From Planctomycetota bacterium (GTDB taxonomy: Bacteria; Planctomycetota; Planctomycetia; Gemmatales; Gemmataceae): a stretch of 64,000 nucleotides of DNA. Each line of letters begins with the position of its first letter. Position 1 is the stretch's first letter. Where the stretch lies: NCBI GenBank assembly GCA_016191165.1, contig JACPPF010000039.1:1-64000 (forward strand), in the 5' to 3' direction. Of the stretch, positions 15,815 through 24,858 are shown piece after piece. Made by a program: the position numbers and the translations under genes. The notes under the pieces are model-generated. The model was not told where the DNA came from, searched no databases, and worked only from the letters and a program-made list of their open reading frames with translations.

Positions 15815-17434
15815 ATGCCGCGTATTTTCATCAGCGACAAACTCGAATCGGGTGGCATTGACCTGCTCCAGGCCTCGGGCCTGGAAATCGACAATCGCCC
15901 CGGGCTCAAGGACGCAGCCCTGCTCGACGCCCTGCAGGCCGCCGATGGCATGATCGTCCGCTCGGGAACCCGCGTGACGGCGCAGCTCCTCGAGAATCCC
16001 GGCAAGCTCCGCGCCATCGTTCGCGCCGGCGTTGGTGTGGACAACATCGACGTCGCCGCCGCCACGCGCAAGGGCATCGTCGTCATGAACACGCCCGGCG
16101 GCAATACCATCAGCACCGCCGAGCAGACGATCACCCTGCTCTGCGCCCTGGCACGCCACACTGCCGCTGCCGACGCCAGCCTGCATCAAGGCAAATGGGA
16201 ACGCACGAAATTCGTCGGCACGCAGTTGGCGGGCAAAACGCTGGGCGTCATCGGCCTGGGCCGCATCGGCCGCGAGGTCGCACGCCGCGCCGCCGGGCTT
16301 GACATGAAGGTCGTCGGGTTCGATCCGTTCTTTTCCGCCGACTTCGCGGGCAAGCTCGGCATCGAGACAGCGCCGGACCTGCCGACGTTGCTGGGCCGGG
16401 TCGATTTCCTCACCGTGCACACGCCGCTCTCCCCAGAGACGACCAACCTGATCGACGCCACGCAAATAGCTCTGATGAAGAAAGGCGCACGCATCCTCAA
16501 CTGCGCCCGCGGCGGCATCGTCAACGAGGACGCCCTCGTCGCGGCGTTGCAATCGGGCCATCTCGCCGGCGCCGCCCTGGATGTGTTCGTGCAGGAACCG
16601 CCGCCCGCGGATCATCCGCTTTTGAAGCTGCCGAACGTCGTCGTCACGCCGCACCTGGGCGCATCCACGACCGAGGCGCAGGAGACCGTCGCCCTGGAGG
16701 CGGCCCAGTTGCTGATCGACTATTTGACGAAAGGCGCGGTGCAGTTTGCCGTCAACATGGCCGCCGTCGATCGCGCCGAGCTTCAGGAGATCAGGCTCTA
16801 CGTCGATCTGGCGCGCCGGCTGGGCCTCTTGCAAGCGCAGATGGCGCTGGGCCCAATCCAGCGCGCCCAGCTCATCTACCGCGGCGAAGTCGCGCGCCGC
16901 AGCACCAAGCTCATCACCGGCGCCTTCGCCGCCGGCCTGCTCGAAACCCGGCTCGCGCAAAACGTCAACATCGTCAACGCCGAGTTAATAGCGCGCGAAC
17001 GAGGCATCGAAATCGTCGAGCAAAGCGTCTCCAAAAAGGGCGACTTCAGTACCCTCATCCAGACCGATGTGACCACCGACAAGAAAACCTACACTGCCTC
17101 CGGCACTCTCTTCGGCAACCAGTTCCTGCGCCTCGTCCAGCTTGGCCCCTATCACCTCGACGCCTACATGGACGGCATCATGCTCCTCTTCACCCATCGC
17201 GATGTGCCGGGCCTGATCGGTTTCATCGGCACCATCTTTGGCAAACACGGCGTGAACATCGCGCAAATGACAGTGGGACGCCAACTCCCCGGCGGCGAAG
17301 CAATCGCGGTGTTGAACCTCGACAACGACCCGCCGGAAGCCGCGTTGCAGGAGGTGCGCGCGCATCCCAAGATCACCAGCCTGAGCGTGGTGAAGCTGCC
17401 GCCCGCGGGCGAGATGCCGGTGTGGTTTGGGTGA
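15815..17434 (+). CDS. serA: D-3-phosphoglycerate dehydrogenase with ACT domain
   Basis: The 539-residue enzyme starts serine synthesis by oxidising 3-phosphoglycerate with NAD. It has the Rossmann GLGRIG motif, NCARGGIVNE with the catalytic Arg, the Glu in DVFVQEPP, the catalytic His in VVTPHLGAST, an intervening domain, and a C-terminal ACT domain (HRDVPGLIGFIGTIFGKHGVNIAQM) that normally gives serine feedback control. The length matches type 1 enzymes. GAGGGAG lies before the ATG, immediately after the P2 repeat. Confidence 0.97.
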   Translation: MPRIFISDKLESGGIDLLQASGLEIDNRPGLKDAALLDALQAADGMIVRSGTRVTAQLLENPGKLRAIVRAGVGVDNIDVAAATRKGIVVMNTPGGNTISTAEQTITLLCALARHTAAADASLHQGKWERTKFVGTQLAGKTLGVIGLGRIGREVARRAAGLDMKVVGFDPFFSADFAGKLGIETAPDLPTLLGRVDFLTVHTPLSPETTNLIDATQIALMKKGARILNCARGGIVNEDALVAALQSGHLAGAALDVFVQEPPPADHPLLKLPNVVVTPHLGASTTEAQETVALEAAQLLIDYLTKGAVQFAVNMAAVDRAELQEIRLYVDLARRLGLLQAQMALGPIQRAQLIYRGEVARRSTKLITGAFAAGLLETRLAQNVNIVNAELIARERGIEIVEQSVSKKGDFSTLIQTDVTTDKKTYTASGTLFGNQFLRLVQLGPYHLDAYMDGIMLLFTHRDVPGLIGFIGTIFGKHGVNIAQMTVGRQLPGGEAIAVLNLDNDPPEAALQEVRAHPKITSLSVVKLPPAGEMPVWFG

Positions 17435-17462
17435 CGTGGCGCTGGCGCTGGTTCCGCGTCTA

Positions 17463-17909
17463 TCACACGGAGGAAGGTTCCAAGATGGTGACGGAAAAGC
17501 CCCTGAAATCCTGGGTATTAAAGGTAAGAATCCGCGCGATCCCATGGGTCTGCATGGCTGCGATGAGTCGGGCATCGTGAGATTTGAGACCGTGTATACT
17601 ATTCGCCAGGACCAGGGCGAGCCAATGGTCAACCAAATCGGCACGGTCGGGGAGAAGCGTAAATCGTCGTTGGAAGTAATACACCCATTGGCTCGCCTGT
17701 CGCGGGCTCATGCCCAGCCCGTTTTGACCAGCCGGAGGGGGACCGGATTTCCGCGTGGCCACCGCCCAAAATTCGTAAAGGTTTTGCGGAACAATCACAA
17801 GGCGTTCCTTTCGCGCCAACAAGGTATGAACGGACTGCCGACTGATAGCACAATTGGGGTCGGTCGAGTCCGTCATGCGCCCAAGGACGTTGGTGTCCAG
17901 CAGAATCAT
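17463..17909 (-). CDS. PIN-domain ribonuclease toxin (VapC-like)
   Basis: The 148-residue protein begins MILLDTNVLGRM, the first acidic residue of a PIN active site. Further conserved acids follow (NLYEFWAVA, SHDARLIAAM, TFNTQDF). It probably cleaves RNA when not bound by its antitoxin. Its ATG overlaps the stop of the upstream 74-residue gene as ATGA, the usual toxin-antitoxin arrangement. Confidence 0.85.
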   Translation of the reverse strand: MILLDTNVLGRMTDSTDPNCAISRQSVHTLLARKERLVIVPQNLYEFWAVATRKSGPPPAGQNGLGMSPRQASQWVYYFQRRFTLLPDRADLVDHWLALVLANSIHGLKSHDARLIAAMQTHGIARILTFNTQDFRGFSVTILEPSSV

Positions 17910-18130
17910 TTCCCCTCCGTGGGCATGTAAATCGACTCCCGCGAATAATCCGCACCGCCCGCCTGCGCCACATAAGGCTCCATTTCAGCGAAGAGGTCCG
18001 CGATGGACGGCGGCAAGGTACCGTCCGCCGGCTCTTCGATAAACACGATCACCTCGCGTATATTCCCTTCCATCCGAGCCACCCTTGCCGCGATCTCGCT
18101 TTTGGAGCCCGTGAGAACGTGTGCCTTCAT
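17906..18130 (-). CDS. Putative antitoxin of the PIN toxin
   Basis: This 74-residue gene lies directly upstream of and overlaps the PIN toxin. The N-terminus (MKAHVLTGSKSEIAARVARMEG) is helix-forming and the C-terminus acidic and likely disordered, as in antitoxins that wrap the toxin. No DNA-binding family was identified with confidence, so the call rests mainly on gene order and size. Confidence 0.65.
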   Translation of the reverse strand: MKAHVLTGSKSEIAARVARMEGNIREVIVFIEEPADGTLPPSIADLFAEMEPYVAQAGGADYSRESIYMPTEGK

Positions 18131-18184
18131 TTCGCACCTCCCTTTCCGCGCGCCACCGGTAAAGTGGCGGATATTTCAACACAG

Positions 18185-18550
18185 TCATTTTAGGGGCCTG
18201 GCATGCAAGCGCTTCAGGTTCCGTGTCACCGGATCCACGACAACGCCCGTGTTTTCGAGGGCCACGACGCCAAGAATCGGTTCGGTGTTCAGCGGTCCGA
18301 AGATTACCTGAGTGACGGTCTCATCTCCGAAAAACGCAACGCGAGCGAAACCATATTCGTACTCGATTGGCTGTCCGTTCGCGAGTTCGTAGACTCTTTT
18401 TCCCTCGGGTTTAATGCCAGCCGCCAGCAACTTGTCGCTGGGCGCCATGCAATCAATCGAGCCTGTGTCCACCAGGAACTCGGCCTCGAAAGCGGTCGGC
18501 GATGTACCCGCGAGGTTGGAGATTCGTGCGGTAACGTGTGTGATTCCCAT
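18185..18550 (-). CDS. Retropepsin-like aspartyl protease family protein
   Basis: The 121-residue protein has the catalytic signature FLVDTGS (D28) followed by a DCMAP segment and a second-half ILGVVALE motif, as in single-domain clan AA proteases that act as dimers. No signal peptide or membrane anchor is seen from the chosen ATG at 18550, which has GGAG upstream. The substrate is unknown. Confidence 0.75.
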   Translation of the reverse strand: MGITHVTARISNLAGTSPTAFEAEFLVDTGSIDCMAPSDKLLAAGIKPEGKRVYELANGQPIEYEYGFARVAFFGDETVTQVIFGPLNTEPILGVVALENTGVVVDPVTRNLKRLHARPLK

Positions 18551-18631
18551 GCTCCACTCCGAAAAAATGCGGCAAGGATACACGAGAATTATACGTGTGC
18601 CACCGGCAAAAAGGATGCTCATTTGCACGCG

Positions 18632-19309
18632 TCATTCCCTACCCTCCTCGCGACACGGCCTCACGTCGTCTGGGATCGAGTCGGGCTTGAGGGATTGCCA
18701 GGTCACGTCGAAGACGCCGCGATAGCCGAATAGCGGGCCCCAGAAACGATTGGTGACGTTAACTTCGATGCGGAATTTCCCGAGTGCGTCGTCGTACCAT
18801 TCGGTCACATCCGCGACTCCCGAGAAAAATTGCGGAAACCGGAAGGCGATGGGACCTTCGTAAAAGCGCTGCTCGCCGGAACGCAGCCGCAGGCCGCCTC
18901 GTTCGTCCACCGTGAGGTCGATGTCCACGGCCAGGTGTTGGTGCGTGCCGAGGTAATCGACAATCTTGCCGCGCCTCGGACTGTGGATCATGTAGGCGTC
19001 AAACCGGCGCGGCCGTGCGGTTTGAAAGCTGCGAATCCATGTCACAGTCTCGCGGCCAAACCGATCCTGATAGGCGTAGTTCCGGATCGTGAACGGAACG
19101 TTCGTACCGGTTTCCGGAAACAGGACGCGTCGCCAGGTTCCCAGGTAGAGGAAGGGCAGCGTGTAAAACCGCCCGTGCCAGATTTCCGCCATGACGCCGG
19201 TTCCAACCGAGGCGATTCCGTCCGCGCTGCTGAAGCCGAAGCGTTTCTGGATTTGCGGATGAAGCCGATTGAAGGCCGGCCCGAGGATTTTTTGATAGAT
19301 GGATTTCAT
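18632..19309 (-). CDS. DUF4166 domain protein
   Basis: The 225-residue protein opens SIYQKILGPAFNRLHPQIQKRFGFSS, the characteristic DUF4166 start, and continues with the WHGRFYTLPFL and FPETGTNVPF segments. The biochemical role is unknown. It follows a DoxX-like gene on the same strand; such genes are frequently neighbours or fused, so the two probably work together. Confidence 0.8.
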   Translation of the reverse strand: MKSIYQKILGPAFNRLHPQIQKRFGFSSADGIASVGTGVMAEIWHGRFYTLPFLYLGTWRRVLFPETGTNVPFTIRNYAYQDRFGRETVTWIRSFQTARPRRFDAYMIHSPRRGKIVDYLGTHQHLAVDIDLTVDERGGLRLRSGEQRFYEGPIAFRFPQFFSGVADVTEWYDDALGKFRIEVNVTNRFWGPLFGYRGVFDVTWQSLKPDSIPDDVRPCREEGRE

Positions 19310-19330
19310 AATGCCTCACATGGAAAAGAA

Positions 19331-19440
19331 TTTCTCGCAAAGTCGCCAAGGACGCGAAGGGCGATCGCGTCAAGGATCATGGATTCGACGTACACTTCTT
19401 TTCCGTGACCTCCTTTGCGTCCTCTGCGCCTTTGCGAGAA
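19331..19440. repeat. Palindromic repeat, family P6
   Basis: The arms TTTCTCGCAAAGTCGCCAAG and TGCGCCTTTGCGAGAA are inverse partners. The right arm lies inside the DoxX-like coding sequence and encodes part of its C-terminal tail. Confidence 0.82.
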
Positions 19441-20345
19441 ACACCCCGCTTAGCCGGCGTGCGCCGGCATCGGTTCGGCGAAGGTAAGTCGCGACTGGCG
19501 TTCCAGCCGATGAGGGCGAGCGTCGCCATCAGGACGTTCAGGCTGACCGGATTGAATGCAGCCGACAAGAAACGTGGCGAGTTGAGAGCCACATCCGCCG
19601 TTGCCAGGCCCACCAGCAGAAGGGTCAGCACAAAATGCCAGCGTTGACGAAAACAGCACAGCATGGCGATGCCGAAGAAAACTTCGCTCCACCCGAGCGC
19701 TTGCAGCGCCAGCGAGGCCAGCCTGTCTGAGATGCCTGCCTCCTGAATCAAGGCAAGCTCATCGACATGCGCGGCGAGCAACTTGGGAACGATGCCTTGA
19801 TAGAGCCAAACGCAAGCCAGGCCGGCCCGGGCGATTGCGTGGGTCAGGCTGCGTTGCAGAGAGAGCGCGGGGTCGATGCCTTTCTCGATCCAGAGCCGCA
19901 AGCGATCGAAACTCCACGCGGTCGCCCAGCCCAGCAGCGGTCGGAAGACGAGCGCATCGAACGCACGTCCCAGGACGCCGAAGCGAACGCGGTAGTCATA
20001 GTAGGTGATGAAAAGAACGCCGTCGTCGGTGGGAACGTAGCGCCAGTAGCCGGCGCCCTGGCGAATGAGCGAGTGCGCGTCGTCCGAGTAGAACTTGAGT
20101 GCGGACGTTTGTTCACCGGTATCGGCGTCATGCCGGCCGACCGTTTCGCCGGTGCCTCGCACGGCAAGCCCGAACCCGATCCGCGTGGCATAAAGGAATC
20201 GCTGCGGTTCGTCCTCGTCGGGGCGGGGTAGATACTCGATGTCGGTGAAGCGCAGATCCCAGCGAGCATGCAGGTCCGGCGTCTGCGTCCGGCGCACGAG
20301 TTCCGCTATCGTGCCGCGGATGCGAATTTCAACGTAGATGCCCAT
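19377..20345 (-). CDS. DoxX-like membrane protein with repeat-derived tail
   Basis: The 322-residue protein has an N-terminal soluble half (about 1-130) and a C-terminal half with about four membrane helices (ARAGLACVWLYQGIVPKLL, LGWSEVFFGIAMLC, FVLTLLLVGLATADVAL, NVLMATLALIGW), like the DoxX-like family. Its last 21 residues (SRKGAEDAKEVTEKK...) are encoded by the P6 palindrome, so the native end was probably earlier. It is upstream of the DUF4166 gene on the same strand. Confidence 0.75.
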   Translation of the reverse strand: MGIYVEIRIRGTIAELVRRTQTPDLHARWDLRFTDIEYLPRPDEDEPQRFLYATRIGFGLAVRGTGETVGRHDADTGEQTSALKFYSDDAHSLIRQGAGYWRYVPTDDGVLFITYYDYRVRFGVLGRAFDALVFRPLLGWATAWSFDRLRLWIEKGIDPALSLQRSLTHAIARAGLACVWLYQGIVPKLLAAHVDELALIQEAGISDRLASLALQALGWSEVFFGIAMLCCFRQRWHFVLTLLLVGLATADVALNSPRFLSAAFNPVSLNVLMATLALIGWNASRDLPSPNRCRRTPAKRGVSRKGAEDAKEVTEKKCTSNP

Positions 20346-20486
20346 GCTTCCTCCAGATCAGTCCGGGGGCGTGGATGGGTAACCGCGAGAGGACACCGGT
20401 GTTAACAGGATAGGAGGGGCATGGCTGGGAGCGCAAACGAACAACGCACGGAAGCCCACATTCAAAGCAACAAGGTGCACACAACA

Positions 20487-21530
20487 TCAGCGGTCATGCG
20501 CGGGTATCTTGAACTGGTAAAGGTTCCCCCTGGCGTCGGCAGCCATCAAGAAGGTATTGCATGGTGAGAATTCGATGATGTCCCACCTCGCGGGGTGTAT
20601 GCCGGCAAACTGTTTCGCCTGCCCAGCTTTGAAGTCCCAAGCAACCAACCGTTGTTGCCATCTAAAAGCCACGAAACGCCCGTCTTTACTGACGCCATTG
20701 ATCCCAACGAGGCTATAAAGCAGTCGTCGCGACGGCTCAATCTTTTTCTTGGCAATATTCCCGAAAAAAAGGATTTGTGATTCCTCTTTCGAAATCGCAA
20801 CGAATCGGTTTCCGTCCGGAAGAAACGCCAACCCCGAATCCGCGTTTGCGTCCAGCTGAAACGCAAATAACACTTGCTCGGTTTGCAGATCGACGATCCG
20901 AATGAGGCCATTGCCGAAGAGAAGAGCGACACGCGTGTGATCCTGGGAAAAGGCCATCACGTTGAAAGGCTGTTTCCACACGCGGACGAGTTCCTTAGTG
21001 GATTTGATCGTTCTAATCTTCAGATAATAATGTGTCTCGTTAAAAGGCGCTGGCCGTGCGCCATAAAGAACAACCGTTTCGGATTTCACGTTGAAACCGA
21101 CGGGAATCTCTTCCGTCTTGGCGCCGCAAATGGTCTTTTTCATGCCGGAGGCAAGGTCGCATTCCACCACGCGCCATTGCGCAACGGGCAAACGGTCTAC
21201 CACGCGTTTCGGCAATTCGATAGGGAGCCGCAAGGCTTTTGGAGCGCGAACCGTGACGATGATTGACTTGCCCGATGGGGAAAAGGCCGCAAAGCCCGGA
21301 CGTTCGGAAAACGAAAACGTGCGTAACGTTTTCTTCGTTTGCAAATCCCAAACGTACACCTTCCGATTCGTGCCGACGGTCAAAAAACGTTTGCCGGGCG
21401 CTTCGAAGGAAATATCCAAAACGCAGCCGCCATCGTACACGTCCTTGGCGAATAGGTCTTGAGCGCCGACCATTGACGCCGTGGCCGTGAATAGACACAC
21501 CAAAGCGACCCAACCAAGAACAAATCGCAT
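20487..21530 (-). CDS. Secreted WD40/beta-propeller-like protein
   Basis: The 347-residue protein has a signal peptide (WVALVCLFTATASMVGAQ) and degenerate repeats with WD-type features (VYVWDLQTKKTLRTF, FAAFSPSGKSI, IRIVDLQTEQVLFAF, LAFLPDGNRFVAIS). These suggest a seven-blade or smaller propeller used for protein binding in the periplasm or outside. No enzymatic motif is visible. It lies upstream, in the reading direction, of nothing obviously related. Confidence 0.7.
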   Translation of the reverse strand: MRFVLGWVALVCLFTATASMVGAQDLFAKDVYDGGCVLDISFEAPGKRFLTVGTNRKVYVWDLQTKKTLRTFSFSERPGFAAFSPSGKSIIVTVRAPKALRLPIELPKRVVDRLPVAQWRVVECDLASGMKKTICGAKTEEIPVGFNVKSETVVLYGARPAPFNETHYYLKIRTIKSTKELVRVWKQPFNVMAFSQDHTRVALLFGNGLIRIVDLQTEQVLFAFQLDANADSGLAFLPDGNRFVAISKEESQILFFGNIAKKKIEPSRRLLYSLVGINGVSKDGRFVAFRWQQRLVAWDFKAGQAKQFAGIHPARWDIIEFSPCNTFLMAADARGNLYQFKIPAHDR

Positions 21531-21584
21531 GTCAGGACCCTCAAAAGCCGGTTGCCTTGAATCAGCCTTTACGGCCCATTTTTT

Positions 21585-24398
21585 TCAAATGCCGACGATG
21601 ACCTTGCCTTCGGTGTCGTAACTGACTGTCCAGGGGAAATTGTTGCCGTTCCCGATCACCAGATCAAAAGTTCCCTGGCGTTGCCCAAAGTACTCAAGGA
21701 TATCAAAAGCGTCGCCTGGCAACGGTAAAAAACCACCAGACAATGCAACGCTCAACGTGCCTGCCAGGGTGACGTTTCCAGTCACGGTGAGGGTATCGTA
21801 CTCGCCGCTTTGAGTACCCGCGAGGGAAACCACCAATGTCCCCGTCGATCCTTGAGTGTAGTTCCCCGCGATCAAGAGGGCACCCATCTCCCCGGCCCCC
21901 CCCGTAGGGGCCAAGGATGCCTGGTTTTCGACGTTGCCAACAATAGCCCCTCGGCCCTGAATCAAGCCATAATTCGTTACCGCAGCGATCAAGGTCCCGT
22001 CAAGGCCACAGCAACTAACGCCCAGCGTCAGCGTTCCGCCCCCAATGGTCAATGACGAAGCGGACATCGTCCCGGCGATGAAGGTATCGCCGAAGGTTTG
22101 AATCACAGTTTTCTTGAAGTCGAGATTGCCACCCAAACCGGCCGTGGTAGTGCCGCCGTTGAAAAAGTAATCTTCCTCCATTTGAAAATCACCGACTCCC
22201 GCGTCCAGCGTTCCCCCCAAATTGAAAATCGGAATCCAAATGACGTTTTGCCCACCGCTGATTTTTCGGAACACTCCCGCGTTTTCGATTTCAAGTCGCG
22301 GAGTGGGTGCACCGAGAGGTGAAATGTCCAAGATTTGCTGCGCTGTCAAAACGTTGAAATCTCCTTGACCCCACATGCCATTTGTTTTAATTTTGGCGTC
22401 GTTAGCGAGGCGAATCGGGACAGGGGCCGTCCAGTTGACGGTTCCATAATTGACCACCGTTGCATTATTTACGTCCAAGGCTCCCGTGATATTCATGGTG
22501 CCTCCCGCTGCCACGTTAATCGAGGCGCCATTACTCACAAAGCCGCTTTCCCATTCGCAGTTTGCTACGTTGAGCACGCCAGGCCCGGCAATAGTTCCGC
22601 TGCCCATTGTGAAATTGGCAATGTAAATCTCCGCGTTGGCGTTTAGCGAGATGCGGCCGCCTCCGCCGCCATCGCTATAAATCACGCGGCCGCTGCCTGT
22701 GATCGTGGAATTTGCAGCAAACGAATAAATCGGGGCCGGAAGAACCCCGTTATTATCTAGCGCTAGAATCGCTTGCGAATCGACAAATAACACACCCCCT
22801 GGTGCGACCGTCACGGAACGCGCCAATCTCAATTGGCCTTCGAGCACGGTCACGTTTCCCTGCTGGTCCATCACGATATCTACAACAGCTTGACCGGACA
22901 CCACGCCGAGGTCGCCTGAATTGACCAATGTGGCGGGTTGTTGGGGGTCGTTCAGTCCGTCACGGATCCTAGCCTGATCCTTCAATTGAATCCATCCGGT
23001 ATTGTTAAGATTGGTGCGTACGATGGTAAGCGTTCGTCCAAATTGGATTGCCATCCCGCCACGATTCTCGATAGCGCGGTCATCCGAACGGACGGAGCCG
23101 TCAATCGTTACCATTGCGTCAACGTCGAAAACCGTGGTTCCATTACCCTCCATTTGTCCTGCGGTCCAGACAAGACTGTGGAGTATTCGCAGTTCTCCAA
23201 ATCCCGCAATGGTTCCCCCTGCTCGCAGTTCGATACGCTTAGCAAAAGCCACCTGATTGACCGGCACTTCCAGACGCGCATCTCCGCCGTTTCCGACCAC
23301 AAACCGCCCCGCTTGGTTGGCTCCTGGCTGTTGGATTTTTTCCGCTACGAATAAGCCGTTGTCTAACACAACTTCTGCATTCGGTGCGATTTCCAAATCA
23401 ACGTTAAACCAACCGCCACCACGCAATTCAATCGAACCGGCGTTAATAAAGGCGGCGCCCGTCAAATTCAGACCGGGCTCAATAGCCACCGGCATCCCCG
23501 CCATCCCGCCGACCGAGTTGATCGTCCCATAGTTGTTGATGGTCGAAAGCCCATCCTGGTAGGTGTCGCGCCAGGTTCCGTAGCTGACGGAGATATTGAA
23601 CTCGCCAAGCGCGCCGACGTTGATCGTACTGGCTTCATTGCCGACGTCGCCCTGGGTCCAATTGGCGATGCCGTCGATGTTGACGGTCCAGCCCTGAATG
23701 TTGTTGTTAAAGCCGGAGATGTTGAGGGTGGCGGTGTCGGCAATGTTGAGGGTGCCGGGATAGGAATTGCTGGAGAGGTTGCCGCCCTGCCAGTTCATCG
23801 TGCCGGTGATGGTGAGCGCGCCGGGGCCTTGCAGGTCGCCGCCGGTCATGGTGAGGTTTTCGATGGTTGCCGTGCCTTCGACAGTGACGCTGCCCATGCC
23901 GAAGGAAACGAGGCCCGCGCCGGTGATGGCCGCGCCGTCGCCCAGGATGGAATTGCCGTTCATCAGCGTCAGCTGGCTACCGGTGTCCAGGTTGATGTCG
24001 CCGCGGACGTCCATGCCGCCCGACGGCCAAAGGGAGGCGTTCGCATTCGCGGTCAACGTCCCGGCCACCTTCATCTGGCCGGAGATATTGGCGTTCTGAT
24101 CGATTGTCAAGGAATTGTTGACGACCAAGTTGACCGAGGTCATCATCGAAATGGAGCGCGCAGCCCCCGCCTGGTTGACAAGAATATCGGCGCTGGCTTG
24201 ATTGATGCTCACATCATCGGCAATCGTCGGCAAGACGTTTTGGTCCCAGTTGCCCGGCGTGTCCCAGAGATTGTCCCCGGCCGTTCCGGTCCAGTTAAAA
24301 AATGCAGGCGTGGTGCGATCTTCGAGGGTCTCAACGAAAAGAGGTCGGCGTTTAACGAACGGTGAACGCTGCCCCCCCCATTGTGTACATAAGTTCAC
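21585..24398 (-). CDS. Large extracellular beta-helix-type protein with planctomycete LEDRTTPA leader
   Basis: The 937-residue protein starts with a basic segment and RPLFVETLEDRTTPA, the planctomycete extracellular N-terminal motif. It continues as many short Asn/Gly-rich repeats (for example LNISGFNNNIQG, GTLTANANASLW) typical of autotransporter-like beta helices. Aromatic and charged residues are scarce. It is probably displayed on or released from the cell surface. The start is unusual: GTG 24398 is in frame only because of a run of eight G after codon 6. With seven G a better ATG would be in frame. There is no clear ribosome-binding site. Confidence 0.78.
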   Translation of the reverse strand: MNLCTQWGGQRSPFVKRRPLFVETLEDRTTPAFFNWTGTAGDNLWDTPGNWDQNVLPTIADDVSINQASADILVNQAGAARSISMMTSVNLVVNNSLTIDQNANISGQMKVAGTLTANANASLWPSGGMDVRGDINLDTGSQLTLMNGNSILGDGAAITGAGLVSFGMGSVTVEGTATIENLTMTGGDLQGPGALTITGTMNWQGGNLSSNSYPGTLNIADTATLNISGFNNNIQGWTVNIDGIANWTQGDVGNEASTINVGALGEFNISVSYGTWRDTYQDGLSTINNYGTINSVGGMAGMPVAIEPGLNLTGAAFINAGSIELRGGGWFNVDLEIAPNAEVVLDNGLFVAEKIQQPGANQAGRFVVGNGGDARLEVPVNQVAFAKRIELRAGGTIAGFGELRILHSLVWTAGQMEGNGTTVFDVDAMVTIDGSVRSDDRAIENRGGMAIQFGRTLTIVRTNLNNTGWIQLKDQARIRDGLNDPQQPATLVNSGDLGVVSGQAVVDIVMDQQGNVTVLEGQLRLARSVTVAPGGVLFVDSQAILALDNNGVLPAPIYSFAANSTITGSGRVIYSDGGGGGRISLNANAEIYIANFTMGSGTIAGPGVLNVANCEWESGFVSNGASINVAAGGTMNITGALDVNNATVVNYGTVNWTAPVPIRLANDAKIKTNGMWGQGDFNVLTAQQILDISPLGAPTPRLEIENAGVFRKISGGQNVIWIPIFNLGGTLDAGVGDFQMEEDYFFNGGTTTAGLGGNLDFKKTVIQTFGDTFIAGTMSASSLTIGGGTLTLGVSCCGLDGTLIAAVTNYGLIQGRGAIVGNVENQASLAPTGGAGEMGALLIAGNYTQGSTGTLVVSLAGTQSGEYDTLTVTGNVTLAGTLSVALSGGFLPLPGDAFDILEYFGQRQGTFDLVIGNGNNFPWTVSYDTEGKVIVGI
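24372..24379 (-). other. G8 homopolymer near the start of the extracellular protein gene
   Basis: Eight consecutive G on the coding strand follow codon 6 (TGG GGG GGG). Length 8 puts GTG 24398 in frame. Length 7 would put the downstream ATG codons (24391 and 24382) in frame. This is a candidate slippage site. Confidence 0.5.
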
Positions 24399-24858
24399 TC
24401 AGCCAGGTTTTCCAGTTGAACAGGGTGCGATTCCTTCGGCTCCCGGAATTGTGAAGGGAACGTAACTTATTTCGCAAATAATAACAGACCGGCTTTTCGG
24501 GCGTCAAGCAAAAACCCCCAGGTTTTTTCGCGCGGTATGGACTAGAACGGCCCTTGCGTGGATTGACAAGGCTGAAACAGCGGAATCAATTTGGTGCGCG
24601 ATTTTTCATGAACGGGCGCTTCACTTTACCCCCTACTGTGCAACAGCGGGATAGCCCACGCCAAGCGGCCAACGACTTTGAAACCTACCTGCGCAAGTCG
24701 CACCGAAGTTGGCGTTCCTGTCAAAGGTCGGTCCGTTCGCCAACCGGTTGGAAAAAGTTTCACGAAAACAAGTATTTTTGTCTAGCGTTGCGGCCGGCGG
24801 AAGGATAACATCAGGTTATTGGGGAAAAACCCTTTCCGCCTTAACAGGAGCCCCGAAC
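24399..24858. other. Divergent intergenic region, no gene seen
   Basis: These 460 bases separate the divergent extracellular-protein and secretin-N-like genes and presumably hold both promoters. The only plus-strand frame (24554-24808) lacks a ribosome-binding site and any recognisable sequence. No palindrome of the common families is present. Confidence 0.5.

Noticed and set aside
24554-24808. 84-residue plus-strand ORF in the divergent gap
   Set aside because: It has no ribosome-binding site, no conserved sequence and lies where promoters are expected.
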